Assembly: GCA_964507195.1 (NCBI GenBank)
Contig: CAZDPA010000069.1
Location: 1 to 18,762 of the forward strand
Origin: Solimonas sp964507195
GTDB taxonomy: Bacteria > Pseudomonadota > Gammaproteobacteria > Nevskiales > Nevskiaceae
Direction of reading: 5' to 3'
Length of the DNA stretch: 18,762 nt
Made by a program: the position numbers and the translations under genes. Positions within the stretch are counted from its first letter, which is position 1, and every line of letters begins with the position of its first letter. Of this stretch, positions 1 to 7,859 are shown one piece after another. Under the pieces are notes generated by a model. The model saw only the letters and a list, made by a program, of their open reading frames with translations. It made no database searches and was not told the DNA's origin.

Positions 1-33
1 ATGACGCGCCGGAGCAGCGACGCAAGCGCTTGA
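1..33 (+). CDS. Possible 3' end of an upstream gene
   Basis: Frame 1 is open from the first base and ends with TGA at 31-33, giving only about ten residues (MTRRSSDASA). This could be the tail of a gene that begins outside the window. Its stop codon falls inside the loop of a perfect hairpin (17-45), as also happens at the end of acpP in this window, which mildly favours a real gene end. No family can be recognised from ten residues, and the frame may be open by chance. Confidence 0.25.
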   Translation: MTRRSSDASA

Positions 34-45
34 CGCTTGCGTCGC
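17..45 (+). terminator. 12-bp perfect hairpin, likely end of upstream unit
   Basis: Bases 17-28 pair perfectly with 34-45, leaving a 5-base loop (CTTGA) that holds the TGA of the frame-1 reading. No T-run follows, so it is not a textbook intrinsic terminator. It may act as a 3' mRNA-stabilising structure or a weak terminator upstream of the cyclic-nucleotide-binding gene. Confidence 0.45.
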
Positions 46-106
46 CCTCTCTGGGCATCGCTGCGACGAACCACACACCGTGGTCCGGTTCGCGGCTCCG
101 ACACCC

Positions 107-110
107 AGGA
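107..110 (+). promoter_or_regulatory. Shine-Dalgarno AGGA that decides a GTG start
   Basis: AGGA lies six bases before the GTG at 117-119. The longer in-frame reading from the ATG at 30 has no comparable site and adds 29 residues that do not look like a cyclic-nucleotide-binding domain. This favours the GTG start. Confidence 0.6.
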
Positions 111-116
111 CACCTT

Positions 117-1166
117 GTGAGCACCGTCGATCCAAGCCTGTTTTCCCGCTACGTGCCGCTCAATGCCCTGAGCCCGGAACGACAGCTTGATCTGGCACGC
201 AAGTCGACGGTCACCCCCGCCAAGCCCAAGGCGGCGCTGTTCAAGATTGGCGATACCGCCGATCGGGCTCTCTTTCTTCTGTCTGGTGAAGTGCGTCTGC
301 TCGATGCCCAGGGCACCGTCGTCACCAGCATCCGTGCAGGCGACCCGGCTTCCTTCCATCGCCTTGCTCATCAGTCACCGCGCAACGTCACCGCAATCTG
401 TGCCACCGATGTCAGCGTGCTCGCGGTCGATTCCGGCCTGCTCGACGTGATGCTGACCTGGGACCAGACCGGCTCCTTTGAAGTCGGCGAACTCAATGCC
501 AGCGAAGGTGACAGCGAAGGCGCAAGCGAAGACTGGATGACGCGCCTGCTGCAGATGCGCACTTTCCAGCTGGTACCGCCATCGAACCTGCAGGCGATGT
601 TCATGCGCATGCAGCAGCACAACGTCGAACCCGGCACTGTGATCGTCAAGCAGGACGATACCGGCGATTACTTCTACGTCATCATGTCCGGACGCTGCAT
701 CGTCACGCGCGAGCAGACCGCGGGCAAGGCCGTGCGTCTTGCCGAACTGGAGTCCGGCTCATGCTTCGGTGAAGAAGCGCTGATTTCGGACTCCAAGCGC
801 AACGCCACTGTCACCGCGCTGGTGCGCACCAGCCTGATGCGCCTGAGCAAGGATGATTTCCGCAAGCTGCTGAATGAGCCGCTCGCACGCAAGATTGATT
901 ACGCGAAAGCCAAGGCGATGGTCGACGCCGGCACCGCGCGCTGGCTCGACGTGCGTCTGCCCAGCGAATTCCAGAACTCGCCGATGCCCGGAGCGGTCAA
1001 TCTGCCGCTGTACATGCTGCGCATGAAGCTGGCACAGCTGGACATGAACACGACCTGGATTGTCTGCTGCGATACCGGGCGCAGAAGTTCGGTCGGCGTG
1101 TTCGTGCTGACGCAGAAAGGCTTTGATGCGCTGTTGCTGGCTGGTGGCATCCCCGCAAGCAGCTAG
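117..1166 (+). CDS. Cyclic nucleotide-binding / rhodanese multidomain protein
   Basis: The protein has 349 residues from the GTG start, which is backed by AGGA six bases upstream. The alternative ATG at 30 gives 378 residues. Domain order: a degenerate CNB fold (about 20-115), a better-preserved CNB domain (about 150-255), and a C-terminal rhodanese domain (about 262-345). The second CNB has the phosphate-binding-cassette signature FGEEAL (217-222) followed by an RNA triplet, so cAMP or cGMP binding is plausible. The rhodanese loop CDTGRR has a candidate catalytic cysteine, C318, suggesting the domain can carry a persulfide rather than being a dead fold. No DNA-binding or membrane segment is seen, so it is probably a cytosolic sensor or sulfur-transfer protein. 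Its substrate and partner are unknown. It converges on pilZ and appears monocistronic within the window. Confidence 0.82.
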   Translation: MSTVDPSLFSRYVPLNALSPERQLDLARKSTVTPAKPKAALFKIGDTADRALFLLSGEVRLLDAQGTVVTSIRAGDPASFHRLAHQSPRNVTAICATDVSVLAVDSGLLDVMLTWDQTGSFEVGELNASEGDSEGASEDWMTRLLQMRTFQLVPPSNLQAMFMRMQQHNVEPGTVIVKQDDTGDYFYVIMSGRCIVTREQTAGKAVRLAELESGSCFGEEALISDSKRNATVTALVRTSLMRLSKDDFRKLLNEPLARKIDYAKAKAMVDAGTARWLDVRLPSEFQNSPMPGAVNLPLYMLRMKLAQLDMNTTWIVCCDTGRRSSVGVFVLTQKGFDALLLAGGIPASS

Positions 1167-1172
1167 AAGCCT

Positions 1173-1193
1173 GGGCGCGCATTGCACGCGCCC
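1173..1193. terminator. Candidate bidirectional terminator between convergent genes
   Basis: GGGCGCG (1173-1179) pairs with CGCGCCC (1187-1193) around a 7-base loop. It lies in the 32-bp gap between the stop of the CNB/rhodanese gene and the stop of pilZ. Flanking T-richness is weak on both strands, so efficiency is uncertain, but the position suits a shared terminator. Confidence 0.5.
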
Positions 1194-1198
1194 TGTCC

Positions 1199-1564
1199 TT
1201 ACATCGTATGCGTGGGCTTGTCGCCGCCGAGCGCGCCGGCGAGCAGCGTTTCGATCTTTTTCTGAGTCGTACCGCCATCCTGGCTGCTGAACTGCACGCC
1301 GATGCCCTGCAGGCGCTTGTTCTGCGCCCCCTTGGGCGTGAGCCATACGACTTTGCCGGCAACCGGGATGCGCTCGGGGTTTTCCATCAGCGTCAGCAGG
1401 ATGAACACCTCGTCGCCGAGGTGGTAGTCCTTGGTGGTCGGAATGAACAGCCCCCCGTTTTTCACGAACGGCATGTACCCCGCCAACAGGCCGGCCTTGT
1501 CCTTGATGTTGAGCGTCAGGATGCCGGGCTGTGCGCTGCCGACTCGATTGGGTGGTGTACTCAT
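1199..1564 (-). CDS. pilZ: Type IV pilus assembly protein PilZ
   Basis: PilZ has 121 residues and is required for type IV pilus biogenesis, acting in the cytoplasm; in Pseudomonas and Xanthomonas it works through FimX and PilB. The sequence is strikingly like Pseudomonas PilZ: NIKDKAGLLAGYMPFVKNGG near the N-terminus, then GDEVFILL, IPVAGKVVWLTPKGAQ and the terminal PTHTM. The RxxxR and D/NxSxxG c-di-GMP-binding motifs of other PilZ-domain proteins are missing, as is usual in this orthologue, so it probably does not bind the nucleotide itself. I chose the ATG at 1564 because the 32 codons further upstream do not resemble the family. It is the last gene of the fab-to-holB operon, 67 bases after holB. 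Confidence 0.93.
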   Translation of the reverse strand: MSTPPNRVGSAQPGILTLNIKDKAGLLAGYMPFVKNGGLFIPTTKDYHLGDEVFILLTLMENPERIPVAGKVVWLTPKGAQNKRLQGIGVQFSSQDGGTTQKKIETLLAGALGGDKPTHTM

Positions 1565-1631
1565 GCGCGATGCCCCGAAAGCTGTTCTGTCCCCTGACTG
1601 AACTGTAACCGATCTGAGGGCCCGGGCCGAA

Positions 1632-2663
1632 TCAGGATTTGCCCAGAACGTTCGGGCCAAGACGCAGCCAGTTCACGAACAGCGATTCGAGCAACAGCTG
1701 CGGCTGCACATTGCCGCCGACCAGGCGCAGGGCTTCAATGACTTCGCCAAGCATCGCTTCGAGCGCTTCGAGCGCTGCCGGCTCGGTGCCTGTGCGCAAT
1801 ACGCGACTGCGCAGCAGCTCGTAGAGCCAGCCCCAGGCCCACTGCAGATGGGCAGCGAGGTCATCGCGATCGATCCTGGCCGCGGCGGTGACCGGATCAG
1901 TCTTGCGCCGACCGACGCTGGTCCACAGTTCGATCCAGGTCCTGCGCAAGGCGAGTTGATCGCCCTGCATCAGTTGCAACGCATGCAGCGGAGCGCCATG
2001 CGCTGCAGCGAGCGCCTCGCCGCTATCTCCGGGCTGGCCTTGCACACTGAGCCACTCCGCGGCGACGCTGGCCGATGGCAGCGGCATGCGCACGCGCTGG
2101 CAGCGGCTGCGCAGCGTCGCCGCGAGCGCCTGTGGCCTGGAGGCGACCAGCAGCAAGTGCGTCGCCGGTGGCGGTTCCTCGATGGTCTTGAGCAGAGCGT
2201 TGACGCTGTTGGTGTTGAGTGCGTCGGCAGGGTCGACGATCGCCACCCGCGAACCGCCATAGTGCGACGACAGGCTCAGGCGTTCGATCAGCGCGCGCGC
2301 CGCCTTGATCGAGATGTCGCGCCGCTGACTCTTCTCTTCCGGCTCCCAGTGAATCAGGCCCTGCTCGTGCTGGCCGTTGGCAGTCAACGCCATGCCGAGC
2401 AGGCCGTCATTGCCGAGGTGCATCGCATTCGGATGCGCACCGACCGCCAGCTGTACGCAGCTGCGACACTGGCCGCAGGCATGGCCGCTGCGCTGCTCGC
2501 ACAGCAGGAATGCCGACAGCGCGCGGGCGAACCAGCGCTTGCCGGCGCCATCGGGTCCGGTCAGCAATACGGCATGTGACAGGCGCTGCTGCAGAACCTG
2601 GGCAGTGAGATCCAGCCAGAGGTCCTGCTGCCAAGGCAGCGGTTTGTTGTATGCAGCGTTCAC
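1632..2663 (-). CDS. holB: DNA polymerase III subunit delta'
   Basis: HolB is a subunit of the clamp loader that opens the beta sliding clamp. It has 343 residues, near the family length. Visible features are a P-loop-like GPDGAGKR (36-43), four zinc-binding cysteines (C55, C63, C66, C69), the IEEPPP segment (161-166) and the SRC motif (186-188) that supplies the arginine finger to the neighbouring ATPase. Residues about 83-112, between HPN and RDISI, are longer than in typical HolB and look like a surface insertion. The start is a GTG whose bases overlap the tmk stop (GTGA), so translation is probably coupled to tmk. Confidence 0.93.
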   Translation of the reverse strand: MNAAYNKPLPWQQDLWLDLTAQVLQQRLSHAVLLTGPDGAGKRWFARALSAFLLCEQRSGHACGQCRSCVQLAVGAHPNAMHLGNDGLLGMALTANGQHEQGLIHWEPEEKSQRRDISIKAARALIERLSLSSHYGGSRVAIVDPADALNTNSVNALLKTIEEPPPATHLLLVASRPQALAATLRSRCQRVRMPLPSASVAAEWLSVQGQPGDSGEALAAAHGAPLHALQLMQGDQLALRRTWIELWTSVGRRKTDPVTAAARIDRDDLAAHLQWAWGWLYELLRSRVLRTGTEPAALEALEAMLGEVIEALRLVGGNVQPQLLLESLFVNWLRLGPNVLGKS

Positions 2664-3277
2664 AAGCGAGCCTCGAGCGCGCGGCGAATCTGCTCGAAGA
2701 CCGCATCGACCGCCTGCGCCGCATCGATGACCACGCAGCGCGCCGGATCATCGTTCGCGCGTTGCAGGAAGGCCGCGCGGACGCGCTGCATGAACGGCAG
2801 TGCCTCGGCCTCAAAGCGATTGGCCTGACCGCGCGCCAATGCGCGCTGCAGACCTTGCGCCGGATCCAGGTCGAGGACCAGCGTGAGGTCCGGCCTGAGC
2901 GTCGATAGCGTCAGGGCTTCGAGCGCCTGCACATGACGTATTTCAATGCCCTTGCCAGCACCCTGGTAGGCATAACTGGAATCAACGAAGCGATCGCAGA
3001 TCACATCGCTGCCGGATGCCAGCGTCGGCTCGATCAGCGATCGCACATGCGCGGCGCGCGCGGCGAACATCAGCAGCAACTCGGCCTCGGCGCTGACGCC
3101 TTCATCCCAGGACTGCAGCACGACGCCGCGTATCGCCTCGGCCAGCGGCGTGCCGCCGGGCTCGCGCGTCTGCACGACATGCCGGCCCTGCGCCTGAAGC
3201 CAGTCGCGGATGCGCGCGGCCTGCGTCGACTTGCCGCTGCCCTCACCGCCTTCGAGTGTGATGAATCGTCCGCGCAT
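2660..3277 (-). CDS. tmk: Thymidylate kinase
   Basis: Tmk phosphorylates dTMP to dTDP with ATP, an essential step to dTTP. The protein has 205 residues. It shows the P-loop GGEGSGKST (10-18), the dTMP-contacting REPGGT (38-43) and the DRFVDSSYAYQG segment from residue 95. The lid region carries ARGQANRFE, in line with the bacterial enzyme. It starts nine bases after mltG stops and overlaps holB by four bases. The mltG-tmk-holB-pilZ order is well conserved in gammaproteobacteria. Confidence 0.96.
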   Translation of the reverse strand: MRGRFITLEGGEGSGKSTQAARIRDWLQAQGRHVVQTREPGGTPLAEAIRGVVLQSWDEGVSAEAELLLMFAARAAHVRSLIEPTLASGSDVICDRFVDSSYAYQGAGKGIEIRHVQALEALTLSTLRPDLTLVLDLDPAQGLQRALARGQANRFEAEALPFMQRVRAAFLQRANDDPARCVVIDAAQAVDAVFEQIRRALEARL

Positions 3278-3286
3278 CGTGGTTTT

Positions 3287-4291
3287 TCAGCGTTTTCCCA
3301 GTTGATAGCGACGTACCGCCGCTTCGTGCTGCTCCAGCGTGTCGGAGAATACGTGGGTACCGTCTCCGCGGGAAACGAAGAACAGCGCACTGCTGCTGTC
3401 CGGGTGCAGCGCGGCATGAATCGCCGCACGCCCCGGCAGGCAGATCGGCGACGGCGGCAGTCCTGTTCGCGTATAGGTGTTGTACGGCGTATCGCTGCGC
3501 AGATCGTTGAGACGCAGATTGCCATCGAAGCCGGTACCGAGGCCGTAGATCACGGTCGGATCGGTCTGCAGACGCATGCCGAGATTCAACCGACGCACGA
3601 ACACGCCGGCGATCTGCGTGCGCTCGTGCTCAGCGCCGGTTTCCTTCTCGACGATCGAAGCCATCACCAGCGCCTCTTCCATCGACTGAAACGGCAGCGC
3701 CTCGGCACGTGCCGCCCATTCAGCGGCAAGCACCTTGTCCATCGTGTTTGCCGCCCGCTGCAGGAACTCGATTTCGGTGATACCGCTGGAGAAGTGATAG
3801 GTATCCGGGAACAACCGGCCTTCTGGATGCGGATCGCGGCGCCCCAGCGCGGCGTAGACCGCCTCCGGCGCTGCGTCCGGCATGGTCTGCCGGACACGCG
3901 GATGCTTGCGCACTTCAGCCAGCGCCTGCGCGAACGTCCAGCCTTCGATCAGACGCAGATCGTGCAGCACCGAGCGGCCGTCGACGAACATCTGTATTGC
4001 CTGCAGTGCATTCATGTCCGGCGTCAGACGGTATTCGCCGGATTTGATCTGTGGCCCGATCTCCATCACGCGGGCATAGGCTTTAAGGTAGTAAGTGCTG
4101 CGCGGCACACCGCGTAGAAAGCCCTGGTCAGCCAGCGCCTGGGCAACGCCGGAGAAAGCCTGGCCCTTCCTGATCTCGAACAGCGAGCTCTCCGCAAGGT
4201 TCAGCGGTTGCTGCAGCACGCGCAGGACGTCGACCGCGAACGCTACCGCGATGCTCGCCATCAGTGCCATCAGCAACAGCAGTGTGCGCAT
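3287..4291 (-). CDS. mltG: Endolytic murein transglycosylase MltG
   Basis: MltG cuts nascent peptidoglycan glycan strands and is thought to set their length. The protein has 334 residues from the ATG at 4291, with one N-terminal membrane anchor (about 3-22) and the rest periplasmic. A LysM-like region precedes the catalytic YceG domain. The signature SIVEKETG (212-219) contains the catalytic glutamate, and EGRLFPDTY (157-165) and LQTDPTVIYG are typical. The ATG shares one base with the pabC stop (TGATG); a TTG one codon earlier is possible but unlikely. Tight packing with pabC suggests translational coupling. Confidence 0.94.
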   Translation of the reverse strand: MRTLLLLMALMASIAVAFAVDVLRVLQQPLNLAESSLFEIRKGQAFSGVAQALADQGFLRGVPRSTYYLKAYARVMEIGPQIKSGEYRLTPDMNALQAIQMFVDGRSVLHDLRLIEGWTFAQALAEVRKHPRVRQTMPDAAPEAVYAALGRRDPHPEGRLFPDTYHFSSGITEIEFLQRAANTMDKVLAAEWAARAEALPFQSMEEALVMASIVEKETGAEHERTQIAGVFVRRLNLGMRLQTDPTVIYGLGTGFDGNLRLNDLRSDTPYNTYTRTGLPPSPICLPGRAAIHAALHPDSSSALFFVSRGDGTHVFSDTLEQHEAAVRRYQLGKR

Positions 4292-5142
4292 CAAATGCCC
4301 TCAGTGTTCGTCAGTGGGTCCAGCGTCACTCTGGGGTGCGTCAACGCCTGCATCAAGCGTTGTGTCAGCGGTCCAGGGGCTGACCAGCGTTGTGCGTCGA
4401 GCGCGCGCACCGGCCACAGGCCGATGACTGCATTGCAGATGAAAACCTCATCGGCGCGATGCAGATCGTCCGGTCTCAGCGCCTGAATACTCACATCCAG
4501 TCCTTGCGCCTGCGCCAGTTCGATCAGCTTGCCCCGCATGATACCGGCGACGCCGCAGTGGTTCAGCGCTGGCGTCAGCAGGCGCCGGTCGCGGACACAG
4601 AAAAGATTGCTGCGCGTGCCGCAGATCAGCTGACCCTGCGCATCGCACATCAGACGTTCATCGACGTCGGCAGGCCAGTCACGCGACGCCAGCACCTGTT
4701 CCAGACGGTTGAGGTGCTTGATCCCCGCGAGCAATGGCTGCGCCGCCAGCGCAACCTCGCTGATCGCGACGCAGACACCTGAGCGACAGGCCGTCGGGTT
4801 TTCCGGCGGAGCGGAGCTGGCAATGATCCAGCACTCGCTCGCCGTGCCGGCTGAACGGTAGCCGCGCTCACCGGCCTGACGCGCGACGATGACCTTGACG
4901 ATCGCCTCGCGGTGCCCGCCGACGGCCCTGCATGCATCGAGCGCGAGCTGTGCGGGATCCGGCATCGCCAGCTGCAACGCCGCGCAATCGGCAGCGAGCT
5001 TGTCAACGTGGCGTTCCCAATCGATGAGTTGACCCTGTGCGTACAGCAGGGTGCGGAACACGCCGTCGCCGTACTGCAGCGCGCGGCTGCCGGCGACACG
5101 CGCATCGACTTCCAGACCGTCACGCAGCGTCAGCAGTCTCAC
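4291..5142 (-). CDS. pabC: Aminodeoxychorismate lyase
   Basis: PabC is a PLP enzyme of fold type IV that releases pyruvate from 4-amino-4-deoxychorismate to give p-aminobenzoate for folate synthesis. It has 283 residues. The segment GIKHLNRLEQ has the probable PLP lysine at K142, and the N-terminal ALQYGDGVFRT is typical. The C-terminal half keeps GTRSNLFCV and the cofactor-phosphate region around GVAGIMRG. The GTG start overlaps the pabB stop (GTGA), so it is presumably translated together with pabB, whose product it uses. Family resemblance to branched-chain aminotransferases is expected, but length and context favour PabC. Confidence 0.92.
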   Translation of the reverse strand: MRLLTLRDGLEVDARVAGSRALQYGDGVFRTLLYAQGQLIDWERHVDKLAADCAALQLAMPDPAQLALDACRAVGGHREAIVKVIVARQAGERGYRSAGTASECWIIASSAPPENPTACRSGVCVAISEVALAAQPLLAGIKHLNRLEQVLASRDWPADVDERLMCDAQGQLICGTRSNLFCVRDRRLLTPALNHCGVAGIMRGKLIELAQAQGLDVSIQALRPDDLHRADEVFICNAVIGLWPVRALDAQRWSAPGPLTQRLMQALTHPRVTLDPLTNTEGI

Positions 5143-6500
5143 TCGCTGCGTTCCAGTGCCAGCAACAGCCCGCGTGCCTTCGCGCGCGTCTCTTCGAGTT
5201 CGGCCTGCGGTTCGGAATCGGCCACGATGCCGGCACCGGTGCGCAGGCGCAGCTTGCCCGCCTGCCAGACCAGCGAGCGAATCAGGATGTTGCTGTCCAT
5301 TCGACCGTCGCGAGAGAGATAACCCATGGAGCCGGTATAAGGCCCGCGACCCTCGCCTTCAAGCCCGGCGATGATCTGCATCGCGCGCACCTTCGGACAG
5401 CCGGTGATCGTGCCGCCCGGAAACACCGCCCGCAGTGCGGCACCGGGCCCGACACCGGTGCGCAGTTGTCCGCGCACGTTCGAGACGATGTGATGCACGT
5501 GGGCATAGCTTTCGAGCGACATCAGCTCGCTGACCTCGATGCTGCCCGGCCTGCAGACCCGACCGAGATCATTGCGCTCAAGATCAATCAGCATGACGTG
5601 CTCGGCACGCTCCTTCAGATTGCCGAGCAACACCGCACGGAGCTGCGCATCCTCCGTCGCACTGCGACCGCGTCGCCGGGTCCCGGCAATCGGCCGGGTC
5701 TGCGCCGTGCGTCCGTTGATCTGCAGCAGTCGCTCCGGCGAGGAGCTGATCACCGCACTGTCACCCCAGCGCGCAATGCCGGCAAACGGTGCCGGATTGG
5801 TCAGACGCAGTCGCCGATACAGAGCCGCAGGGCAGACCTCATCGGGAATCACCGCATCCCAGGGCCGCGACAGGTTGATCTGGAACACATCACCGGCGCG
5901 AAGCCATTCGAGGATGCGGCTGACGCCGTCGGTGAACCGCCGTGGTTCCTGTTCGGCAACGGCACTCGCGAACCATGCCTGCGGATCGGCAGTTGCAGCA
6001 ATGCGGGCATCTTCCACATCGGCGCACAGCTGGGTCAGCGCGGCGACGCCGGATTCGCTGATCAGCTGCAGTTGATTCTGTTCGCGGTCATGAATCAGGG
6101 CGGCGCGACAACGCACGGCCAGCGCGTCCGGCAGTGCGTGCGGCGAATCCGGCAACTGCAGTGTCGGCTCCACCCAGCGCGCCGCTTCGTAACCGAGCAG
6201 GAAGAACCAGCCACCGACAAACGGCAAGGTCGCATCGAGCGGTGCCGGCGCTTCGCGCGCAACCCAGCGATCCAGTTCGGCAAAGAAATCGCTGCTGCCG
6301 AGCGTCAGGCCATCGGCTTCAAGCTGGCCGTTACGACCCACCAGACTCTCACCGGGTTCGGCGAACAGAATGTCCCAGCGCCCGGACTGCGGATGCGCAG
6401 CAACGCTTTCGAGCAGGAACGGATACCGCTGCGGATGACGCTGATGCAGCTGCGACAGATCGAAGCCGTCGGCGGCGAGCGTGAGGCGGTGCAGCGTCAT
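5139..6500 (-). CDS. pabB: Aminodeoxychorismate synthase component I
   Basis: PabB aminates chorismate to 4-amino-4-deoxychorismate using ammonia from a glutamine amidotransferase (PabA), which is not in this window. It has 453 residues from the ATG at 6500. Further upstream codons are basic and unlike the family. The chorismate-binding core is clear: ISSSPERLL (251-259), PIAGTRRRG (270-278), IDLERNDLGR (305-314), FPGGTITGCPKVRAM (360-374), and GAGIVADSEPQAELEET near the end. E. coli PabB has a nucleophilic lysine (PIKGT), but this protein has Ala at 272, as in TrpE. It sits between fabF and pabC, with a stable hairpin and a 67-base spacer separating it from fabF. TrpE identity is less likely given pabC immediately downstream. 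Confidence 0.9.
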   Translation of the reverse strand: MTLHRLTLAADGFDLSQLHQRHPQRYPFLLESVAAHPQSGRWDILFAEPGESLVGRNGQLEADGLTLGSSDFFAELDRWVAREAPAPLDATLPFVGGWFFLLGYEAARWVEPTLQLPDSPHALPDALAVRCRAALIHDREQNQLQLISESGVAALTQLCADVEDARIAATADPQAWFASAVAEQEPRRFTDGVSRILEWLRAGDVFQINLSRPWDAVIPDEVCPAALYRRLRLTNPAPFAGIARWGDSAVISSSPERLLQINGRTAQTRPIAGTRRRGRSATEDAQLRAVLLGNLKERAEHVMLIDLERNDLGRVCRPGSIEVSELMSLESYAHVHHIVSNVRGQLRTGVGPGAALRAVFPGGTITGCPKVRAMQIIAGLEGEGRGPYTGSMGYLSRDGRMDSNILIRSLVWQAGKLRLRTGAGIVADSEPQAELEETRAKARGLLLALERSE

Positions 6501-6540
6501 GGGGCCTGAGTCATGCCAACTGGAGATCAAGCCCGAGAAT

Positions 6541-6560
6541 ACTGCCCGTTTCCGGGCAGT
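6541..6560 (-). terminator. GAAA-tetraloop hairpin after fabF
   Basis: Bases 6541-6548 pair perfectly with 6553-6560. In minus-strand RNA the four-base loop reads GAAA closed by a G-C pair, a GNRA tetraloop, so the hairpin should be very stable. It begins seven bases after the fabF stop and lies ahead of pabB. The run after it (ATTCTC) is a poor U-tract. Partial termination or 3'-end protection of the abundant fab message is more likely than full termination. Confidence 0.55.
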
Positions 6561-6567
6561 GCATTGC

Positions 6568-7809
6568 TTATACGTAACGCTTGAACGCCAGCGTGCCGTT
6601 GGTTCCGCCGAAGCCGAAGGAATTCGACAGCGCGATTTCGATTTTCGCCTCGCGCGCAACGCCTGGAACGTAGTCGAGATCGCAGCCCTCGTCCGGATTC
6701 TCGAGGTTGATCGTCGGCGGCAGGATCTGGTCGCGCAGTGCAAGCAGCGAGAAAATCGCTTCAATGCCACCCGCAGCACCGAGCAGATGACCGGTCATCG
6801 ACTTGGTCGAACTGACCGCAACCTTGCTTGCGTGCGGCCCCAGCGCACCCTTGACCGCCAGCGTCTCGGCGACGTCGCCGGCCTGCGTCGAGGTGCCGTG
6901 GGCATTGATGTAGCCGACCTGCTCCGGATTGATCTGTGCGTCGCGCATCGCATTCTGCATGCACAGACGCGCACCGCGACCGTCTTCCGGCGGCAGCGTG
7001 ATATGGAAGGCATCGCTGGACATGCCGAAGCCGATGATCTCGCCATAGATGCGTGCGCCGCGCTTCTGCGCCGCTTCAAGCTCTTCGAGCACGACAACCC
7101 CGGCACCGTCACCGAGGACGAAACCGTCGCGATCCTTGTCCCACGGACGGCTGGCGCGGGTCGGATCGTCATTGCGTGTCGACAGCGCCCGTGCCTGGCA
7201 GAAACCCGCCATCCCGGCGGGTGCCGAACCGGCCTCACCGCCGCCGGCGATATAGACGTCCGCGTCGCCGGACTGGATCAGGCGCGCACCGAGACCGATG
7301 CTGTGCGTCGCCGTCGTGCAGGCGGAGACGATCGCGAAGTTTGGCCCGGAGATTCCGAGATCAATGGTGATGTAACCGGAGATCATGTTGATGATCGAGG
7401 CCGGCACGAAGAATGGCGAGACCTTGCGCGGTCCACCGGAATGCAGCTTGCCGCATTCCTCTTCAATGGTGCCGATGCCGCCGATGCCCGAACCGACGCA
7501 AACGCCGATGCGTTCACGGTTGGCGTCGGTGATCTCGAGGCCGGCGTCCTTGACCGCCTGCTTGGCGGCAGCAACACCGTAATGGATGAACGGATCGGTC
7601 CGTTTGACCTCCTTCGCGCCCATCCAGTCTTCGGGCTTGAAGTCCTTGACCAGGCCCGCGAATTTGGTGGTGTAGGCCGACACGTCGAATCCCGTGATCG
7701 GCCCAATCCCCGATTTGCCCGCAAGAATGTTCTTCCAGGCCGTGTCGACATCGTTGCCCACAGGCGAAACGATCCCGAGGCCGGTGACGACAACGCGCCT
7801 GCGGCTCAT
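6568..7809 (-). CDS. fabF: Beta-ketoacyl-ACP synthase II
   Basis: FabF condenses malonyl-ACP with acyl-ACP in fatty-acid elongation and, in E. coli, makes cis-vaccenate at low temperature. It has 413 residues, the usual length. The Cys-His-His triad is visible: C164 in VSACTTATHSIG, H304 in NAHGTSTQAGD and H341 in KSMTGHLLGAAGG, with the conserved K336. The C-terminal NSFGFGGTN glycine loop is intact. It starts at an ATG 59 bases after acpP, beyond the acpP stop-codon hairpin, so its level is probably set separately from that of acpP. Confidence 0.97.
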   Translation of the reverse strand: MSRRRVVVTGLGIVSPVGNDVDTAWKNILAGKSGIGPITGFDVSAYTTKFAGLVKDFKPEDWMGAKEVKRTDPFIHYGVAAAKQAVKDAGLEITDANRERIGVCVGSGIGGIGTIEEECGKLHSGGPRKVSPFFVPASIINMISGYITIDLGISGPNFAIVSACTTATHSIGLGARLIQSGDADVYIAGGGEAGSAPAGMAGFCQARALSTRNDDPTRASRPWDKDRDGFVLGDGAGVVVLEELEAAQKRGARIYGEIIGFGMSSDAFHITLPPEDGRGARLCMQNAMRDAQINPEQVGYINAHGTSTQAGDVAETLAVKGALGPHASKVAVSSTKSMTGHLLGAAGGIEAIFSLLALRDQILPPTINLENPDEGCDLDYVPGVAREAKIEIALSNSFGFGGTNGTLAFKRYV

Positions 7810-7859
7810 AGCAAATCTCTGATTCGGAAGGGAGTGCTGTTGTGTAAGGCCCAGAACTT

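Noticed and set aside
2933..4117. A 394-codon plus-strand open reading frame across tmk and mltG
   Set aside because: It is antisense to two clear genes, with no ribosome site or domain.
5037..6509. A 490-codon plus-strand open reading frame across pabB
   Set aside because: It lies fully antisense to pabB and pabC. The product is Arg/Gln-rich and resembles no family, so it is a codon-bias shadow.
6501..6520. Five-codon mini-reading (MTQAP) ending in ATGA over the pabB start
   Set aside because: It has no ribosome site and is too short to distinguish from chance.
6501..6779. N-terminal extension of pabB into the end of fabF
   Set aside because: The added residues are Arg/Ser-rich, overlap fabF in another frame and do not match the family. 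The ATG at 6500 gives a normal PabB.
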